DNA from: Hedera helix
Lineage: Eukaryota; Streptophyta; Magnoliopsida; Apiales; Araliaceae
Reading direction: 5' to 3'
NCBI GenBank assembly: GCA_947179155.2
Contig: OX359276.1
Location: forward strand, 47,300,953-47,364,952
DNA: 64,000 nt
Below are positions 1 through 13,535 of the stretch, one piece after another; position 1 is the first letter of the stretch; every line of letters begins with the position of its first letter. The position numbers and the translations under genes are program-made. Under the pieces are notes generated by a model, which had not been told where the DNA came from, searched no databases, and saw nothing but the letters and a program-made list of their open reading frames with translations.

Positions 1-59
1 GTCAATAAATTAATGAAATACAACTGTTTAAATAACATCATAATAGAGATAACAATAAT

Positions 60-345
60 GTAAAATAAAGCATACGTTACTGTGTAATGACAATTATTGA
101 TTCAATAATGTGAATTACTGTGCATATGTTACTGTGACAATTATTAGGTTCAATAATTTTAAAAACAGTACAACAACAATTATTGACTCAATGATATAAA
201 ATACAGTGTAATGACAATTATTAAATCAATAATGCAAAATACTGTGTAACAACAATTATTGAATTGATAATATAAAATATTATGCAGTGACAATTATCGA
301 TGAAATGATGCGTAACAGTTACGGTGTCAATTATCAGACCAAAAA
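60..345. repeat. Degenerate minisatellite
   Basis: A motif close to ACAATTATTGATTCAATAAT followed by a short AAATACTGTGTAATG-like spacer recurs about five to six times at a spacing near 50-60 bases, each copy diverged. No coding potential is visible. The remainder up to about 740 contains only short unsupported open frames. Confidence 0.6.
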
Positions 346-742
346 TATGAGACACTATGCAATACCGTGTGTTACTGTAGAGTACCGAGTGCTACAGAAA
401 ATACCAATAACTATCGTATGCTACTATTCTTTTATCACCGGTATTTTAACAGTTCCGTTGACTATTTTTATTTAAAAAGGTTATTTCTGTCGTTTTCTAT
501 ATCCGACAAATATTCCGATGTGGGGTCCACCAATAATTTGTTATTTCGGCGCCGTCGGACCAAACGAATATTCCCCGACCAAACTAATATTCCCCGACAA
601 AGCGAATATTGTCCGACAAAATAAAATTTGCACATAACATCCTTAACTTTTAACTTTATCGATTTAACCACTTACTGTTTCAAAAAAATATATATATGAA
701 GAAAAATTAAATTTTGTATTTCATAAAATTCGGGGTCTTACA

Positions 743-1500
743 GTGTTAATTTGGAGTAATACTGTAGTGTGTATGAATATTTATAATCTATAATTATAAC
801 ATTTAAATTATATTTATAAAACTTGTTAAATGATATATTTTAGATATATTGTAACACTATATATAACTAGAATAAGAGGAAAAAATAATGAATTTTAAAG
901 TATAGTTCATTAATGACTGAATGTTAATTTATTTATTTTTAATAAATACAATAATCAATGCTCTAAATTATAATTCAAATAAGTTTTCATTATTTTTTAA
1001 ATCCTAAATTCAAAAATAAATACTCTACTTATTAATGTTTTGATATCCATTAATAAGTAGATGCTCATTTTATGTGTTAATTTAGAGTAATATTGTAATT
1101 GTCATATATTTATAATATACAATTATAACATTTAAATGATATTTATAACACTTGTTAAATAATGTATTTTAGATATATTGTAACACTATATATAACTAGA
1201 ATAAAGGAAAAAAATAATAAGTTTTAATGTATAGTTCATTAATGAATGAATGTTAATTTATTTATTTTTAATAAATACAATAATCAATACTCTAAATTAC
1301 AATTTAAATAAATTTTTATTATTTTTAAAATCCTAAATTTTAAAATGAATGCTCTACTTATTAAAGTTTGATGTCCATTAATAAGTTGATGCCCGTTTTA
1401 TATGTTTAGAGCAATATTATAGTGTGTATGAATATTTATAATCTATAATTATAACATTTAAATGATATTTATAACATTTATAACACTTGTTAAATGATCC
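743..1500. repeat. Tandem array, ~331-bp unit, 2 full copies plus partial third
   Basis: A unit opening with GTGTTAATTTGGAGTAATA at 743 recurs at 1074 (GTGTTAATTTAGAGTAATA), and a partial third copy begins near 1406. Shared internal landmarks include ATAACATTTAAAT, TAGATATATTGTAACACTAT and a TTATTTTTAATAAATACAATAATCAAT stretch in each full copy. A short TATAACACTTGTTAAAT motif is further duplicated between about 1470 and 1560. It looks like a small satellite-type array; no gene is present. Confidence 0.7.
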
Positions 1501-1779
1501 AAAAGTTATATTGTAACACTTGTTAAATGATATTTATAACACTTGTTAAATTATACATTTGAGATATTTTAACTTTATAATAGTAAAAATTCCTTAACTA
1601 TACTTAAATCAATTTATTAATATTATAATAAAAGTGTTATTTTCAACTTTTTAGAAGTGAAATGACATATTTTAAAAATAATTTTCGTATGATAGTGAAA
1701 ACTAATTATTATATTAGGAAGATCACTTAAAACTTAAAAGAAATTATTTTGCTTATTTTATATATATATATATAAGTTA

Positions 1780-2040
1780 TTCGGATATGAATTCCGGATA
1801 CGGATCCAAATTCGGATATCGGATTCCGGATATCCGCTATCCGCCGGATATATTTACGGACGGATGTTAAACGAATACGAATACGCCTATATCCGTATTC
1901 GTATCCGTTTATTTGCGGATACCTTTAAACCGAATACGGATATATCCGTTTTTTTCCGAATGCGAGTAATATCCGTTTTTTTCCGAATACAAATGCGGAC
2001 GAATACGAACTTTCCGGTTACCATTTACAGCCCTAATGAG
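1780..2040. repeat. GGATAT/CGGATAC-rich repeat, probable hAT-type MITE relic
   Basis: This block is dense in CGGATATCCG, GAATACG and their complements, many of them palindromic, and ends in CCATTTACAGCCCTA. Read in reverse that end gives a TAGGGCTGTAAATGG terminus of the kind seen on plant hAT-like non-autonomous elements. No matching left end was found, so the element is probably truncated. The small open frame inside is an artefact of the repeat. Confidence 0.5.
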
Positions 2041-2188
2041 AATATCTTTTGATCAAATGATCAACCTTCCTTATTTTTCTTTCTTGAATTAAAAAATCAG
2101 GGGTATGTATATTGCGAGATTTTTCTCATTAACTCGCACAATGATCAAAGATGATAAATTGATAATTTAGTTATAATTTTTTTTTATG

Positions 2189-2447
2189 TACTCTCTCTAT
2201 TTTAAATTATATGATATTATTAATTTTTAAAAATTAATTTAAGATATTTTTAAACTCAAAATTGAAATAATTTATTAACAATTATAAAATTATTAATTTT
2301 ACAATGAGTAGTACTTTTTCGATAATTTACAATAATCATCATTATATTAATTAATCAATAAAAATCATGTCAAATTTGAGTTTAAAAATATCTTAAATTC
2401 ATTTCAAAAAATCAATAATGATCGAATAATATAAAACGGATGGAGTA
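2189..2447. mobile_element. Stowaway-like (Tc1/mariner) MITE
   Basis: The element starts TACTCTCTCTATTTTAAATT and ends in GGATGGAGTA, forming a terminal inverted repeat of the CTCCNTCYGTTTYAAA type typical of plant Stowaway MITEs. The subterminal stretch AATTTAAGATATTTTTAAACTC occurs near the left end and in reverse near the right end. A 5'-truncated relative lies at 57861-58053. Confidence 0.75.
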
Positions 2448-2859
2448 TTGTTCATATTTTTTTTTAGAACTTATATTACTACAATTCAATTTTAAGAATA
2501 CATATTATGGTCTTAGAGAGGAGATTGGGGAATGGGTCAAGAGAGGAACCTAAGAGAAACTTAGTTTAAGTTTTTGTATTGCCCGATAAATTTTAACTTT
2601 TTACTGGAGGGTAAACTCAAATATGTAATATTGTAAAAAAAAATAAAAAAAATTATCACTAGACAATCATATTTGGTATTTGTTCACGAATTTGAGTCTC
2701 TTTCATGGTGGAGATAAGTTTTTCCTAGGTTACTCATTTTGTTTCTTCCATCAAATTCCTTAAAAAAAAGAAAAACAAAACTCATGTCTCTTATAGCGTC
2801 TATCTCTTTTAGAATATGAATGGAATTGTTTAAAAAAATTGATTAGTAATTTTGATTAC

Positions 2860-4960
2860 TGTCTCTGTTTATAATTAGTTTTAAAAAGTATTTTGTGTTT
2901 GATAAAAAAAAAAAGTACTTAAACTAGTAAAAAGTATTTGGCATAAAAAAGTTAATTATTACTTATTTCAGGTGTAAATTTTAAGATAAAAGTTTTGGAG
3001 AAGTAAAAAATATTTAACAGGTGAAATTATTAAAATAAATAAAGATTAATTAGTAATACAATTGGTTAAACCTGATTATTAAATTTGACAAATAATTGAA
3101 AACTCCAATTAATTAAAAGTTCCAAATTAAAGTTTTTGATTATTTTCATAAAAAATAATTATAAATAGTTTTAAAATCTAATTATCAAATACTTTTTTAT
3201 TTTTTAAAAAATATTATAAATAAGTTTGACCGATTATAAACGATTTCAAACACTCTTGACAAGCTTTTGTGTGCCCTTTCCTTTATTGTCAATCAAGCTT
3301 GCCTTTCTTCTTTCGTTTGTATCTCACACCCACATATGGTGAACCTTTTCACTTCATGTTCACATCTCTGTCTCCCTTTTGAAAGAGTTGAATGCGAGAC
3401 GCTTGTGTATTCTTTTTATCGCCACATAATGAATTAATTAAGGAAATAAAGTCATTTCCAATTATCAATAGCATCTCCCGTTGAAGTAATTGTAGCAACT
3501 TTGGCACTCATTAATTTTGTACCTTCTAACATTTTTTTTCTTGTTGAGATTCCTATACAAGTAGTGATTAAAGAACTTATAAAGAAGAGTTGTAAGATAT
3601 ATGACCTTTTATTTGGGTAGGAAAATTTCGATTTTTCTCATTAAACAAGTGAAAGGTTTATTAAATATACGATTCTTAACAACAATGTTGTCATAGTCGA
3701 CTAGAAAGTAGTAACGGTGTATAAACAATCTTTAGATCCATTATGGGTTAAAATTTTCTTTTAAAAAAAACTTAATTTTTTAGTACAATGTTCGTTTGCT
3801 ATCGTTTTGTGAAGACAATTGATATTTCTTTTTTATCGCATGCTAAGAGATTTTTATGTTAGTACGAGTTTGTTCGTGGCTTGGAATCATCAGGTGCTAG
3901 TCACATTGCCTCTAAAGCCTCGTTACCTTATTGAGTTTATCCTAATCATATCCTATAGATCAACCCAATCGCTCAAGAATAGAAAACCTATTCCTCGACA
4001 TTAATCACTTATGGTCCTAGTCTTGTAGTTGGCTTGCCCCACCTTTGACTGCATCATTTCTCTTGATGGAATATATCAATACCGGACTCCAACTTTGCTT
4101 GCGTTCTTCACCAACGCTCGCTGGATGTATCACTCATCTCGCTACTAAGATAAGAAGTCTTCTTTGTATTATAATCTTTACGGGAATGAATTGCATACTG
4201 CACATGTACCTTTTGTAGTATCAGTTGCACATTCAACATAGTGTTTAGACTCGTGTGCTTTTCAAAACCATGGGTCTTCGAGCTTGTTGCGTACAATTAG
4301 CTTGCGTTGCGGTCTTCTGCTTTATTTATCTTCTTTCTCCTCAACAACATATTCTTTTTTTTTTCCTCTGAGCGGCACAAGACCTATCGAAATCATAGAC
4401 AAATAATGACTCAATCCTCTTCTCTCTTTTTCTCAATTCAATGACATCAACATCTATTATATCATTTTCACTAGCCGAAAAGCGGTTGCTATGGACTTTC
4501 AAAATGAATACTAGGTACTCGTCGGAGAGAAAAGGAGCTAGTCATCCTTTATCAAAAAAGAAAAGAAAAAAGGAGCTAGTCATAATATTTAAATTAATTT
4601 TGAGGATTGTGACCATGCACAAATAAAAGAAAACTAATTTGTCTTAAAAGGTTAACTTAATTTGTGTATAAAATCCAATAGCTTGAGTCCATGTCCATAG
4701 CATATGGACTTCTAAATTCTAACACCGTATCTTATACCACCTCACTTCCCACTTCTGAGGCCCAAATTAGCCGATTGGTCCTTCGCATTTACATTTCAAA
4801 CTTCAAACCATGCAACTCCACGTAGGAGTGATAAGAGAAAAAGAAAGAATTGTATACAACACGACATGCATACCATACAAATGCTCATCATATTTTGAGA
4901 GAGAAAATCTGAAAAATTGAGAATTATATTCAGTTAAAAGGCTGGTCCTGGGTTGATGCC
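2860..4960. other. Non-coding interval
   Basis: From about 2860 to 3260 there is an AT-rich stretch with imperfect inverted similarity between its ends (GTGTTTGATAA against TTATCAAATAC), perhaps an old MITE. From 3260 to 4960 I see no conserved coding sequence; the few short open frames have no family resemblance and no splice context. The last few hundred bases presumably hold the promoter of the downstream kinase gene, but I could not fix a TATA box. Confidence 0.4.
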
Positions 4961-4969
4961 GCCCAATTC

Positions 4970-6034
4970 TCGGCAATGTCCGCTAACTGAAACCGTAGCC
5001 GTAAGCCACGCTCTTCTTCTTCGTCCCTTTTCATTTTCTCTCTCCTCAAATCATCGGATCGATCGAACACAAACCCTCAATTCCACCTCAGCACCATATC
5101 CAATTTCTCGATCGAATTCTCACTAGTTATTATTAAATCCCCAAAAATAATTAAGCTATATGACAGCTACGATAGCTTATCAGCTCAGGAATATAGACGA
5201 GACAGAGAATTACAGAGCTGACTAAGGAAGAAACAGGTACTTTTTGAAAGCCCCCCCCCAAAAAACCTTATTTTCGTCGTATTATTCAATCGTTCATGTT
5301 TGCATTGATGGATTGATTCATATTAATCATACCCATATGGGAATTGAACTCAATTTAATGAATTTATGATTATTATTATTTTTTCCTTACAGTTTGTGTA
5401 GCCTTTAGTATGAAATTATGATTAAAGATCATAATTATTGCTTTGATTCGGATCTCAATGACTGATTTCTCAGTTTTTATTCTTCATTCAAGGACTGGGT
5501 TGACGTGGAGATTGTTAATTGAACAAAAGTATCAGTGATCAGCTGGATATACCTGCGTTTTTCTCCTTTTTCTTGATCATTGGAGGAGCAAGGTGTGTGG
5601 GTAATAATTACTTGTAACTACTGTGCGTATATCGTAGAGATTACATACAGACATACACTTTTTATTCTTTTCTGTATGTTTAAAAAGGATCTGGCTTGCT
5701 TTGGAATCAGGATAAGTAGTTGTTGATAATTTAGGTATAGCGTTGAAAACAATAAATTAACAAAGAAAAAACAAAAAATCTGCATTGGTTATAGCCAGAG
5801 TTGCCGTGGTAGTTGTTCAATTGAAGTGGATACTTCTGTAGTTTTGTGGATTCTGTTAGTACTTTTGGCTCTTAAGCTAGTGTGAAGAAAGGTTGAGGTA
5901 TAGGTTATAGGTACCAGAGAATTATAGGATATATAATCACGGAGTACGTGGAGAAGTTGTTGCATTGGTGTAAGATTGATTAAAACTCGGGCAGTGGAAG
6001 GAAATCGGACTTGAGGTGGAGAGACGCGGTTTTG
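4970..6034 (+). other. Spliced 5' leader of the Raf-like kinase (approximate)
   Basis: A pyrimidine-rich stretch near 5020-5050 resembles a plant 5' leader. AGAAACAG at 5230 is followed by a good donor (GTACTT at 5236) and there are acceptor-like AGs downstream, e.g. in TTCATTCAAG before GACTGGGTTG near 5493. The frame into the kinase is closed by a TAA at 5981, so the segment is untranslated. Start and acceptor positions are uncertain. Confidence 0.4.
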
Positions 6035-9000
6035 ATGCAGCTAAATAGAATAAAAAAACGACCTGAAGCCATGACCAGCCAGGCACAGAGCCCTTCTGGT
6101 CAGTGGGTCCAGCAAGAATCAGTGTCTGCTATTTTGAGAGACCGGATGTCTGCAGGGAAAACTGTAAATAATAATGTATCTTTACAGACAGGTGAGGAAT
6201 TTTCTGTGGAGTTCATTAATGATCATGCTACTTCAAAAAGAGTTCTTGTGCCTGACGTGGCTCAAAACCATGTGAATGTAGTTGGGGTAATCAGTGAACA
6301 GAACATTCCGATGGCCTATGAGGAACTTGCCAAAATTCTTGGTCTGCAACAGATGGGTTCAGAATGTGGTTCTGACATAAGTGAGTTTAATTCAGCAAAA
6401 GGGTCTAATTCAGAGGTTGACTTTCAGAATTATATAAATAAAGAATTCCAAAAACACAAGGAAGATTGTGCTGTTTTGCATGGACCAAGAAATGCTTCTG
6501 CTGAAATGTGTTATAATCAGGTTGGTTCTGACACAAGTGCTCCAGTCATAAATGATTCTGCATCTTCCCAGTCCCTTCAAACTTTTGGGTCAGGTGTTTT
6601 AGATGATTCTCAATCTGGCAAAATAAAGTTTCTCTGCAGTTTTGGTGGAAAATTTTTGCAACGACCTAGTGATGGGAAACTTAGATATGTTGGGGGTGAT
6701 ACACGTATTATTTCTATAAGGAAGGCAGTTTCATGGGAAGAACTTGTGAAGAAAACTTTGGGAATTTGCAAGCAGCCTCACACAATCAAGTACCAGCTTC
6801 CAGGGGAGGATCTTGATGCCCTTATATCAGTTTCTTGTGACGAGGATCTTCAAAACATGATAGATGAATACTATGGGCTTGAAAGGCTTGGGGGTTCTCA
6901 ACGACTAAGGTTATTTTTGATTCCTTTGAGTGAATCTGAAAGAGCATCTGCTACTGATGCTGACACTATTGAGCCGAGCAATCCCGATTATCAGTATGTT
7001 GTTGCTTTGAATGGCATTGCTGACCCTAGTTTTAGTAAAGACTATAATGAGCAGTATCTGGCTAGTGAAGTAAGTATGTTGAAACCTCATATTGACAGAT
7101 GTCCTAGCCTCTGCAGAGATTCTCCCTCTTCCTTGCATCCTTTGGAAATTAAGGCCAAACTAAATGGCTCGCATCTGACTTCATTGATGAATGAATCTTT
7201 CAATTTGATGAGGTCTTCCAATCAATCTACTCTTTCTTCTCCTATGCTATCCCGACAAGGAGATATGATGAATGGTCAAACACAATTGTACAAGGAAATC
7301 TCAACACATGGTAGTACTGAAAGCACCATTTTATTTGCTGCTGCTCAAGAACCCCCTGAAAAATCCGGATGTGATTTTAATTTTCCACAAGTAGCCGCGA
7401 ATTGTAATCATACTATTGAACCTGTTGAAGTGCATTCTCACATCCACAATCCAAGCAGAGATTTTGTGGCTCCTCCCAGATTAAATTTTAGTGATACCAA
7501 TCTTAATAACTACAGTTCTGAAAAGCCGGTGCTCAATGAACATACATTTCTCTCAGAAAATCCTGTTACATGCTCAGGTGATCCAGTGAGTCCTTTGTTG
7601 GGATCCAATGAGTCCATTGGGTCTCATCCTGTGTTATTACATGCATTTTCTGATTCACTCCTTCAGGAACATGGAGGAAGGTCTACTTACTGCTCACAAG
7701 AAGGAACGAGTCCATCTTCACCTTTGAACTTCACAATACCAATACCATTAGTATCTTCACGGGTAATTTCTGCTGCTTTGCCTGAAAAGCCAGTGCAAAT
7801 GCAGGAGAATATTAATCTCATCAATCCAGAAATCCAAATTAAGTTATTAAATACTGAGCTTAATGCACCCCAGAGAAGTGCCAACATGGTAAATGGTTCA
7901 TTAAGCTCAGAATCACTAGATAGAGTTGAAAATACTTATGGGGAAGCTAATTTCTCTGGTGTGAGGTACCAACAGGAAATAAAGGATTTAGATGATTACA
8001 ACTTTATGATGCAAAACCATAACAAGGAGTACAACTTGGATTGTGACACAATAAGTGGGTTTGATGGAAAAGATCCTCTGTTGCATCAGAGTGGAAAAGT
8101 TTGTGATTCTAGTATACCTTTTACTCCCATGGAACAAATCAAGATTTCATCAAATGTTGGTTGTGACCGAATATCTACGCTTGGCGTCAAAACTCAAGTA
8201 CAAGATCTGCAAGTCTCTGAGGGCATTCTTCCGAAAGGACCAGCACCATCAGTGATCGACTGCAATCCTTTTACAGTTTCGGTGATGGAGCAATCCCAAA
8301 TGAATCAACTGGAGAAAATTTCAGCAGAGTGTACTGTTAAGGGCCAGAGAACTGCCGAGGATCATCTGCACATCTTGACTGGGATAACAGGTGGTGAACA
8401 GGTAAGCAATATTTCATGTGCCAAGAACTCGGAAATAGCTGGGGTAATTCATGATTCCATACAACAGTCCCGGGAAGAAAATTCTCTGAGTGACCTACTT
8501 TGTGAACTATCCAATGGCCAAGTGTTTCATGATTCTACTATGCCAGTACCTGTTGAACGCCAGAATAATATTTTACAAGAACCCATGCTTATAAGCTCCG
8601 ATGATTTGCATCAGTCTGCAGTTTGTGATGATGCTGGCTCCAACCCAAATTTGAATAACTCTGCTTTGGTGCAGCATGTAATCAAAGGTACTGCTTTTGG
8701 AGAAGTATCACTCCTTGATATTGACTTGATGCAATTTCCTGATCAGAACTTTGAAAATTCAGTCCTTGGACAAATCTATGATGAGAAGCAAAAATTTGAG
8801 GATATTGTCCAAAGTAAATACGATGAGCAAAAGCAGCTGGAGTCAGTGAATGTATTGGGATCTGCTGTTGATAGTATATCTCCTGGCATAAAATCTTCCT
8901 CAGCAGCTGTCCAGAATATAATAGATACAATCAGTGGTGACTTTCTGTCTCCAAGTGTAATAGAAGCTGAGGGCACTGTTGCGGAGTCGGATTCTGTGGT

Positions 9001-12000
9001 GATATTTCTTTGCTATCTGATCAGATACCTTAGTTTATGAGTTTTGTATATCTATAGTTTTAAATTGCTTTCCTGTTTCGTTTAGGATGCCCAAGCTGAT
9101 GACAGAAATAAGGATGAATGTTTTACTGATGCAATGATAGCTGAAATGGAAGCTGATATATATGGTTTGCAGGTATTCATTTGTTTCTCTAGATTAATTT
9201 TGGTTATTTATTCGCAATCTTAATTATGATGTTTTGGAATTAGGATCCCCACCACTACACCTTTCACTCAATTTCCCTAAATACACATTTAGCGGCACAA
9301 ATATTGCTTTTAGTGACGGTACCAGTGACACATTTATTTGCGACGAATATTATTGTACCACTAAATGTAATATTTTTGTCGTTGAGAAAAATATGTAGTG
9401 AACAGCATCCTGGACTTCTTTGACAGTCTCACAACCTGTATTGGGTGAAAGGTGTAGTGGAGGGGATCCTTGTCTGATATTTTGTTAATGTTTTCATCAG
9501 TGGGAAAAAAATAAAGGGAAAATTATAATATTGAGTAGGTAAAAAAGAAAGGAAATAACTTTGTTGGCCAGGCCAGTTCTGAAACCATGTTATGGATTAT
9601 TTATGCAGTAGGCTGTACACTTTGGTTGAAAGAGAGAAATTGTGTATGTGTGCAACGATAAATTCTATTTAACACTTTCCTTTCACAAAAAGATCACTTA
9701 AAACTATGTAAAATATTACTTAATATCTAGTGAGATGAGCTTTTTGGGAGTCTGTACATATTACCATGCCGTCAATCATTCAAATTGTAGATATTTGATT
9801 GATAATGATCTAATGTCAGAGCACTATGACATTCTAGCTGCAATTGCATCGAGTGAAACATAAACTCCCTCCTTCCCATTTAACTTGTATCCTTTTTTGG
9901 GTGTTTATGGCACATATTTTAGACGTGCCACCAATACTTTATATATAATAGTAATACAATTTAAATCTATATTTAGATACTCAATATATTTATATACCCT
10001 ATACACTTGTATTAAAATATATAAACAAACACACATAAACACATATTTTCAACATGTCTTAAAAACCATGCCACTCACTTGAGAAAATATGGCAACTAAA
10101 ATGGGACAGAGGTAGGTACTTGAAAAAAAAACAAAAGATTGGGGAAGGGTGACTAGGGAGTAGTTCAAATCTCAAGCTGGTTGACTTCTTTCAGGCACTA
10201 TGGCACATCATGTATCATGGGATGAATTCCAGGGACGGAAAGAATGTAATATTGTCTTCTAGGAAACTGGTGAAGGATGATGTAACTAGTATATTATTTG
10301 ATGTAGTTTGTATACTCCATATGGTTGCCCATCAAGAGACGTTATCTAAATACATCAGAATGGTTTACTAGATCATATCTTGGTAAGGAGTTAGGTGAGT
10401 ATAATCCTTCAATCCTTGTCCCTTCCTGATGTTTCTGTGAATAACTAAATATCATCTCCACATTTGGTTGAAATCTTCTCTTTCATAGAGTTTCAGTCAT
10501 ACTTCAGCTTTTCTTTGGCAGAGAGAGATTCTGCATAGTGCAGTCTCAGTTCTCCATAGCCTATCAATCACTTCAGAGATGATATCTCTGGTGAGCTCTA
10601 TGATATTTCATCTATTTCAAAATATAAGATCAACTTTGATCTTTTGAAGTCAAAGTGAAAAACATTGTCAAATTCAAAATTGATGTAATATATGTGAAAT
10701 TCTAAAACAATAAATCTCGCAATTAAAAGTATGTTTTAGATAGTTTGCAATATATATAATTATATTGTCTAAAGTTGAATAAAATGCCATCAATTTTGAA
10801 TTTGGAAATGTGTCAAATTGACTTCAAAAGGTTAAACTTGATCTTATATTTTGGTTTGGAATGGAGGGAGTATGGTTTATGAAATAGCTGGTGGTACTCA
10901 CTTCTCATGTGTGCTTTCCTATATATTATCTAACAGAGCCAACATATCCTACATCCTTGTGCCATTTCAATGAATTTGAGTTCTCTTTGGCAGCTGCTCC
11001 CAACCTAATTAAATTGTTAAAATGCAAAATAAGATTCTAAAATCTACGTGGTACTAGTCAAAGTGCTTATAAGAATATATCCATTTCTTTTTATATGAAA
11101 TTTCAATCTTTATAGCTATGGAAGACCATATTCACATATATTTGACAAAGCAAGAGAAAAGCTTTAGCCTTAAATAACCGGGTTAAAGAAACTAGTGGCA
11201 GACACTAGAATTCGCGAAATAGCAATGCTGCTGTTGCAATTCAACGTGATTAATTGTTTGTAGTAGACGCTTTCCTCTTGATATTGTTCATTCAGGCATT
11301 AGGCAATGCCATCAAGGAAATAATTTGTGAAACACAGCAGCTTTTGTATAATTGTGCATATGGTTGGTATGCCTACCTTATGATTGGATTTATTCTGGAG
11401 CAAGAGGGCTGTCTATTATTTAAATTGAAGTAAGAAAGGTGTAAATAATCAATCACATGACAACATTCAGCATGCTCTTGCCCTTATGTTCCCTCCACTG
11501 ATGGTCAATTGATCAAATCTATTGTCTCTAATTAGGCTCAATATTGATGGTCATGCACATCAAAGATCTGCCACTTAAGTTGTGATTAAATGCGAGTTTC
11601 TAGTAGTCTTGAAGAATATCCACATGCATGAACTTAATTTCATAAAATACATCTACCCATCCAAGCATTCCATTATTGTTCTGAAATCATTTTCCCTTTA
11701 AGATCTCCTCTTTTTTTTTTCTTGTCCTTTTTTTGGTCCTAAAATTTAAAATTTCTAATTAGCTGCCTCCTCCTTAATTTTAACTACTATATACAAGTGA
11801 TTTTTCATTTGCTAATATGCAGATCATAAAGAATGCTGATCTAGAGGAACTACGAGAGTTAGGATCTGGTACCTATGGAACTGTTTATCATGGGAATTGG
11901 CGAGGGTCAGATGTTGCTATTAAAAGAATAAAAAAGAGCTGCTTTGCTGGGAGATCATCAGAGCAAGAACGCTTGGTGTGTCACAATTTCCCTTATTATT

Positions 12001-13535
12001 TCTTGGATACAGCTAATCTAATCAGCATCTGTAATTGATAATTCTTTTGTTTGTATCAGACTAAAGACTTCTGGAGAGAGGCACAAATTCTTTCAAATCT
12101 TCATCATCCAAATGTGGTTGCATTTTATGGGGTTGTACCAGATGGGGCCGGGGGAACGTTGGCAACTGTAACTGAGTTTATGGCAAATGGTTCACTTAGG
12201 AATGTCCTACTTAAAAAGAATAGGTGAATATTCCACCCATTTGTTCCCATGCATATACCCATCATTTTAGTTGCAAGTTAATGGAACTTTGAATTCTTAT
12301 ACAGATCACTTGATCGTCGTAGAAAGCTTATAATTGCCATGGATGCAGCTGTTGGCATGGAATACTTGCATTCAAAAAATATTGTCCATTTTGATTTGAA
12401 ATGTGACAATTTACTAGTTAATCTAAGGGATCCTCAACGACCCATATGCAAGGTAATTTAAAACCTCCAAGCTTCTTCTTTGATATGTCCAAGTTGTAGA
12501 TGCACTCTATGATCTTTTACTGTACATTACAGTAATAGGTACTACTGATCTTAGCTAAGAAAATATGTATTTCAGTGTTCTTGTTTGATTATTGATAACT
12601 CGGTCTATTTTTAAGAAGGATGATTAGATCAGTAACTAATGCAAAAATACATGTAAAAGAATACTAACGTATTTATTATGTAGTAAAACGAAAAGATCCT
12701 CTTCTGAACTGTGTACAAGATACACCTTTGGCAGGTTTCTATCGTTGCAGGTTCTTTTAGGCTTCCATAAAGTAGAATCTAATTATGATACTTGGGTATT
12801 ATGTGGACGCCTTTTGTCCAATTTTACTTAAAAAGAAGAATGCTCAAATTGTCTGCAATGTCATTGATGGTTAAAGGCCCTTGCAGGTTGGAGACTTTGG
12901 ACTCTCTAGAATCAAACGCAATACTCTAGTTTCTGGGGGCGTACGAGGAACCCTACCATGGATGGCCCCAGAATTGCTAAATGGTAGCAGCAACCGGGTT
13001 TCTGAAAAGGTTGGGATAACATGTCATAGCAATGATAATCTTAGCATTTAATGGATTAAGAATAACTTTTTGAAGAAATTTGTAATATGACCTCGTTTTG
13101 ACAGGTTGATGTTTTCTCATTTGGCATTGCAATGTGGGAGATCTTGACAGGGGAAGAACCCTACGTGAATATGCATTGTGGTGCAATCATAGGTACGTAG
13201 TGTCATTAACCGAATAACAGAAAAAACGTCTGTTTGGAAGGCGACTTTAGGACATAATTCATTATTATTAGATTAGAAAGTAAGTGTCAACACTTCTAGA
13301 TGGTAATTTAATACTAATTAAAATTTTGTTGATACTGAACGTAGGTGGGATTGTGAAGAATACTCTTCGTCCTCCCATTCCAGAAAGGTGCGACTCTGAG
13401 TGGAAGAGGTTGATGGAACGATGCTGGTCAGTCGATCCTGAAGTTCGACCATCATTTACCGACATTACGAAAAGTTTACGATCTATGTCTGCAGCATTGC
13501 AGGGGAAGCCTAACATCACTACCTGCCCAAGTTAA
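6035..13535 (+). CDS. Raf-like MAPKKK with N-terminal PB1 domain
   Basis: Eight coding exons: 6035-8998, 9086-9172, 11823-11975, 12060-12223, 12305-12452, 12887-13009, 13105-13192, 13345-13535. All introns are GT-AG and phases match, giving 1305 residues. The first in-frame ATG after the stop at 5981 is 6035; 6071 is an alternative. A PB1 domain lies at about residues 195-285 (KIKFLCSFGGKFLQRP through DEDLQNMIDEYYGLE). A long low-complexity linker follows, and a protein kinase domain occupies about 1025-1290: loop GSGTYGTV, lysine in VAIKR, catalytic HFDLKCDN, DFGLSR, WMAPE. The order PB1-linker-kinase and the HFDLK loop match plant Raf-like MAPKKKs of the B4 group, cytosolic serine/threonine kinases that in Arabidopsis activate SnRK2s in osmotic stress. 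That role is inferred from the family. The 5' leader appears spliced, with a donor near 5236. The exact subgroup is not proven. Confidence 0.92.
9242..9470. mobile_element. MITE in kinase intron, 26-bp TIR with CACTA-like core
   Basis: The left end AGGATCCCCACCACTACACC and the right end are inverted copies over 26 bases, continuing into CTTTCAC on the left and GTGAAAG on the right, with a single mismatch. CACTACA sits inside the repeat, recalling CACTA elements. No clear target duplication is seen, so the superfamily is open. The interior is AT-rich with GACGGTACC/GTACCACT motifs and no open frame. It lies in the second intron of the Raf-like kinase. Confidence 0.75.
10604..10874. mobile_element. 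Stowaway-like MITE in kinase intron
   Basis: Left end TTTCATCTATTTCAAAATAT continues into AAGATCAACTTTGATC; right end GATCTTATATTTTGGTTTGG runs into AATGGAGGGAGTA. The two are inverted and match the CTCCCTCCATTCCAAA terminus of plant Stowaway elements. Interior motifs TCAAATTCAAAATTGATG and CATCAATTTTGAATTTG are also inverted. No coding sequence. Confidence 0.75.

Noticed and set aside
1864..2052. 62-residue frame in the GGATAT repeat
   Set aside because: The peptide is a translation of the CGAATACG repeat and is tyrosine/isoleucine/arginine-periodic only for that reason.
6911..8976. Several minus-strand and shifted frames over the long kinase exon
   Set aside because: They overlap the conserved 996-codon frame of the Raf-like kinase and have no features of their own.
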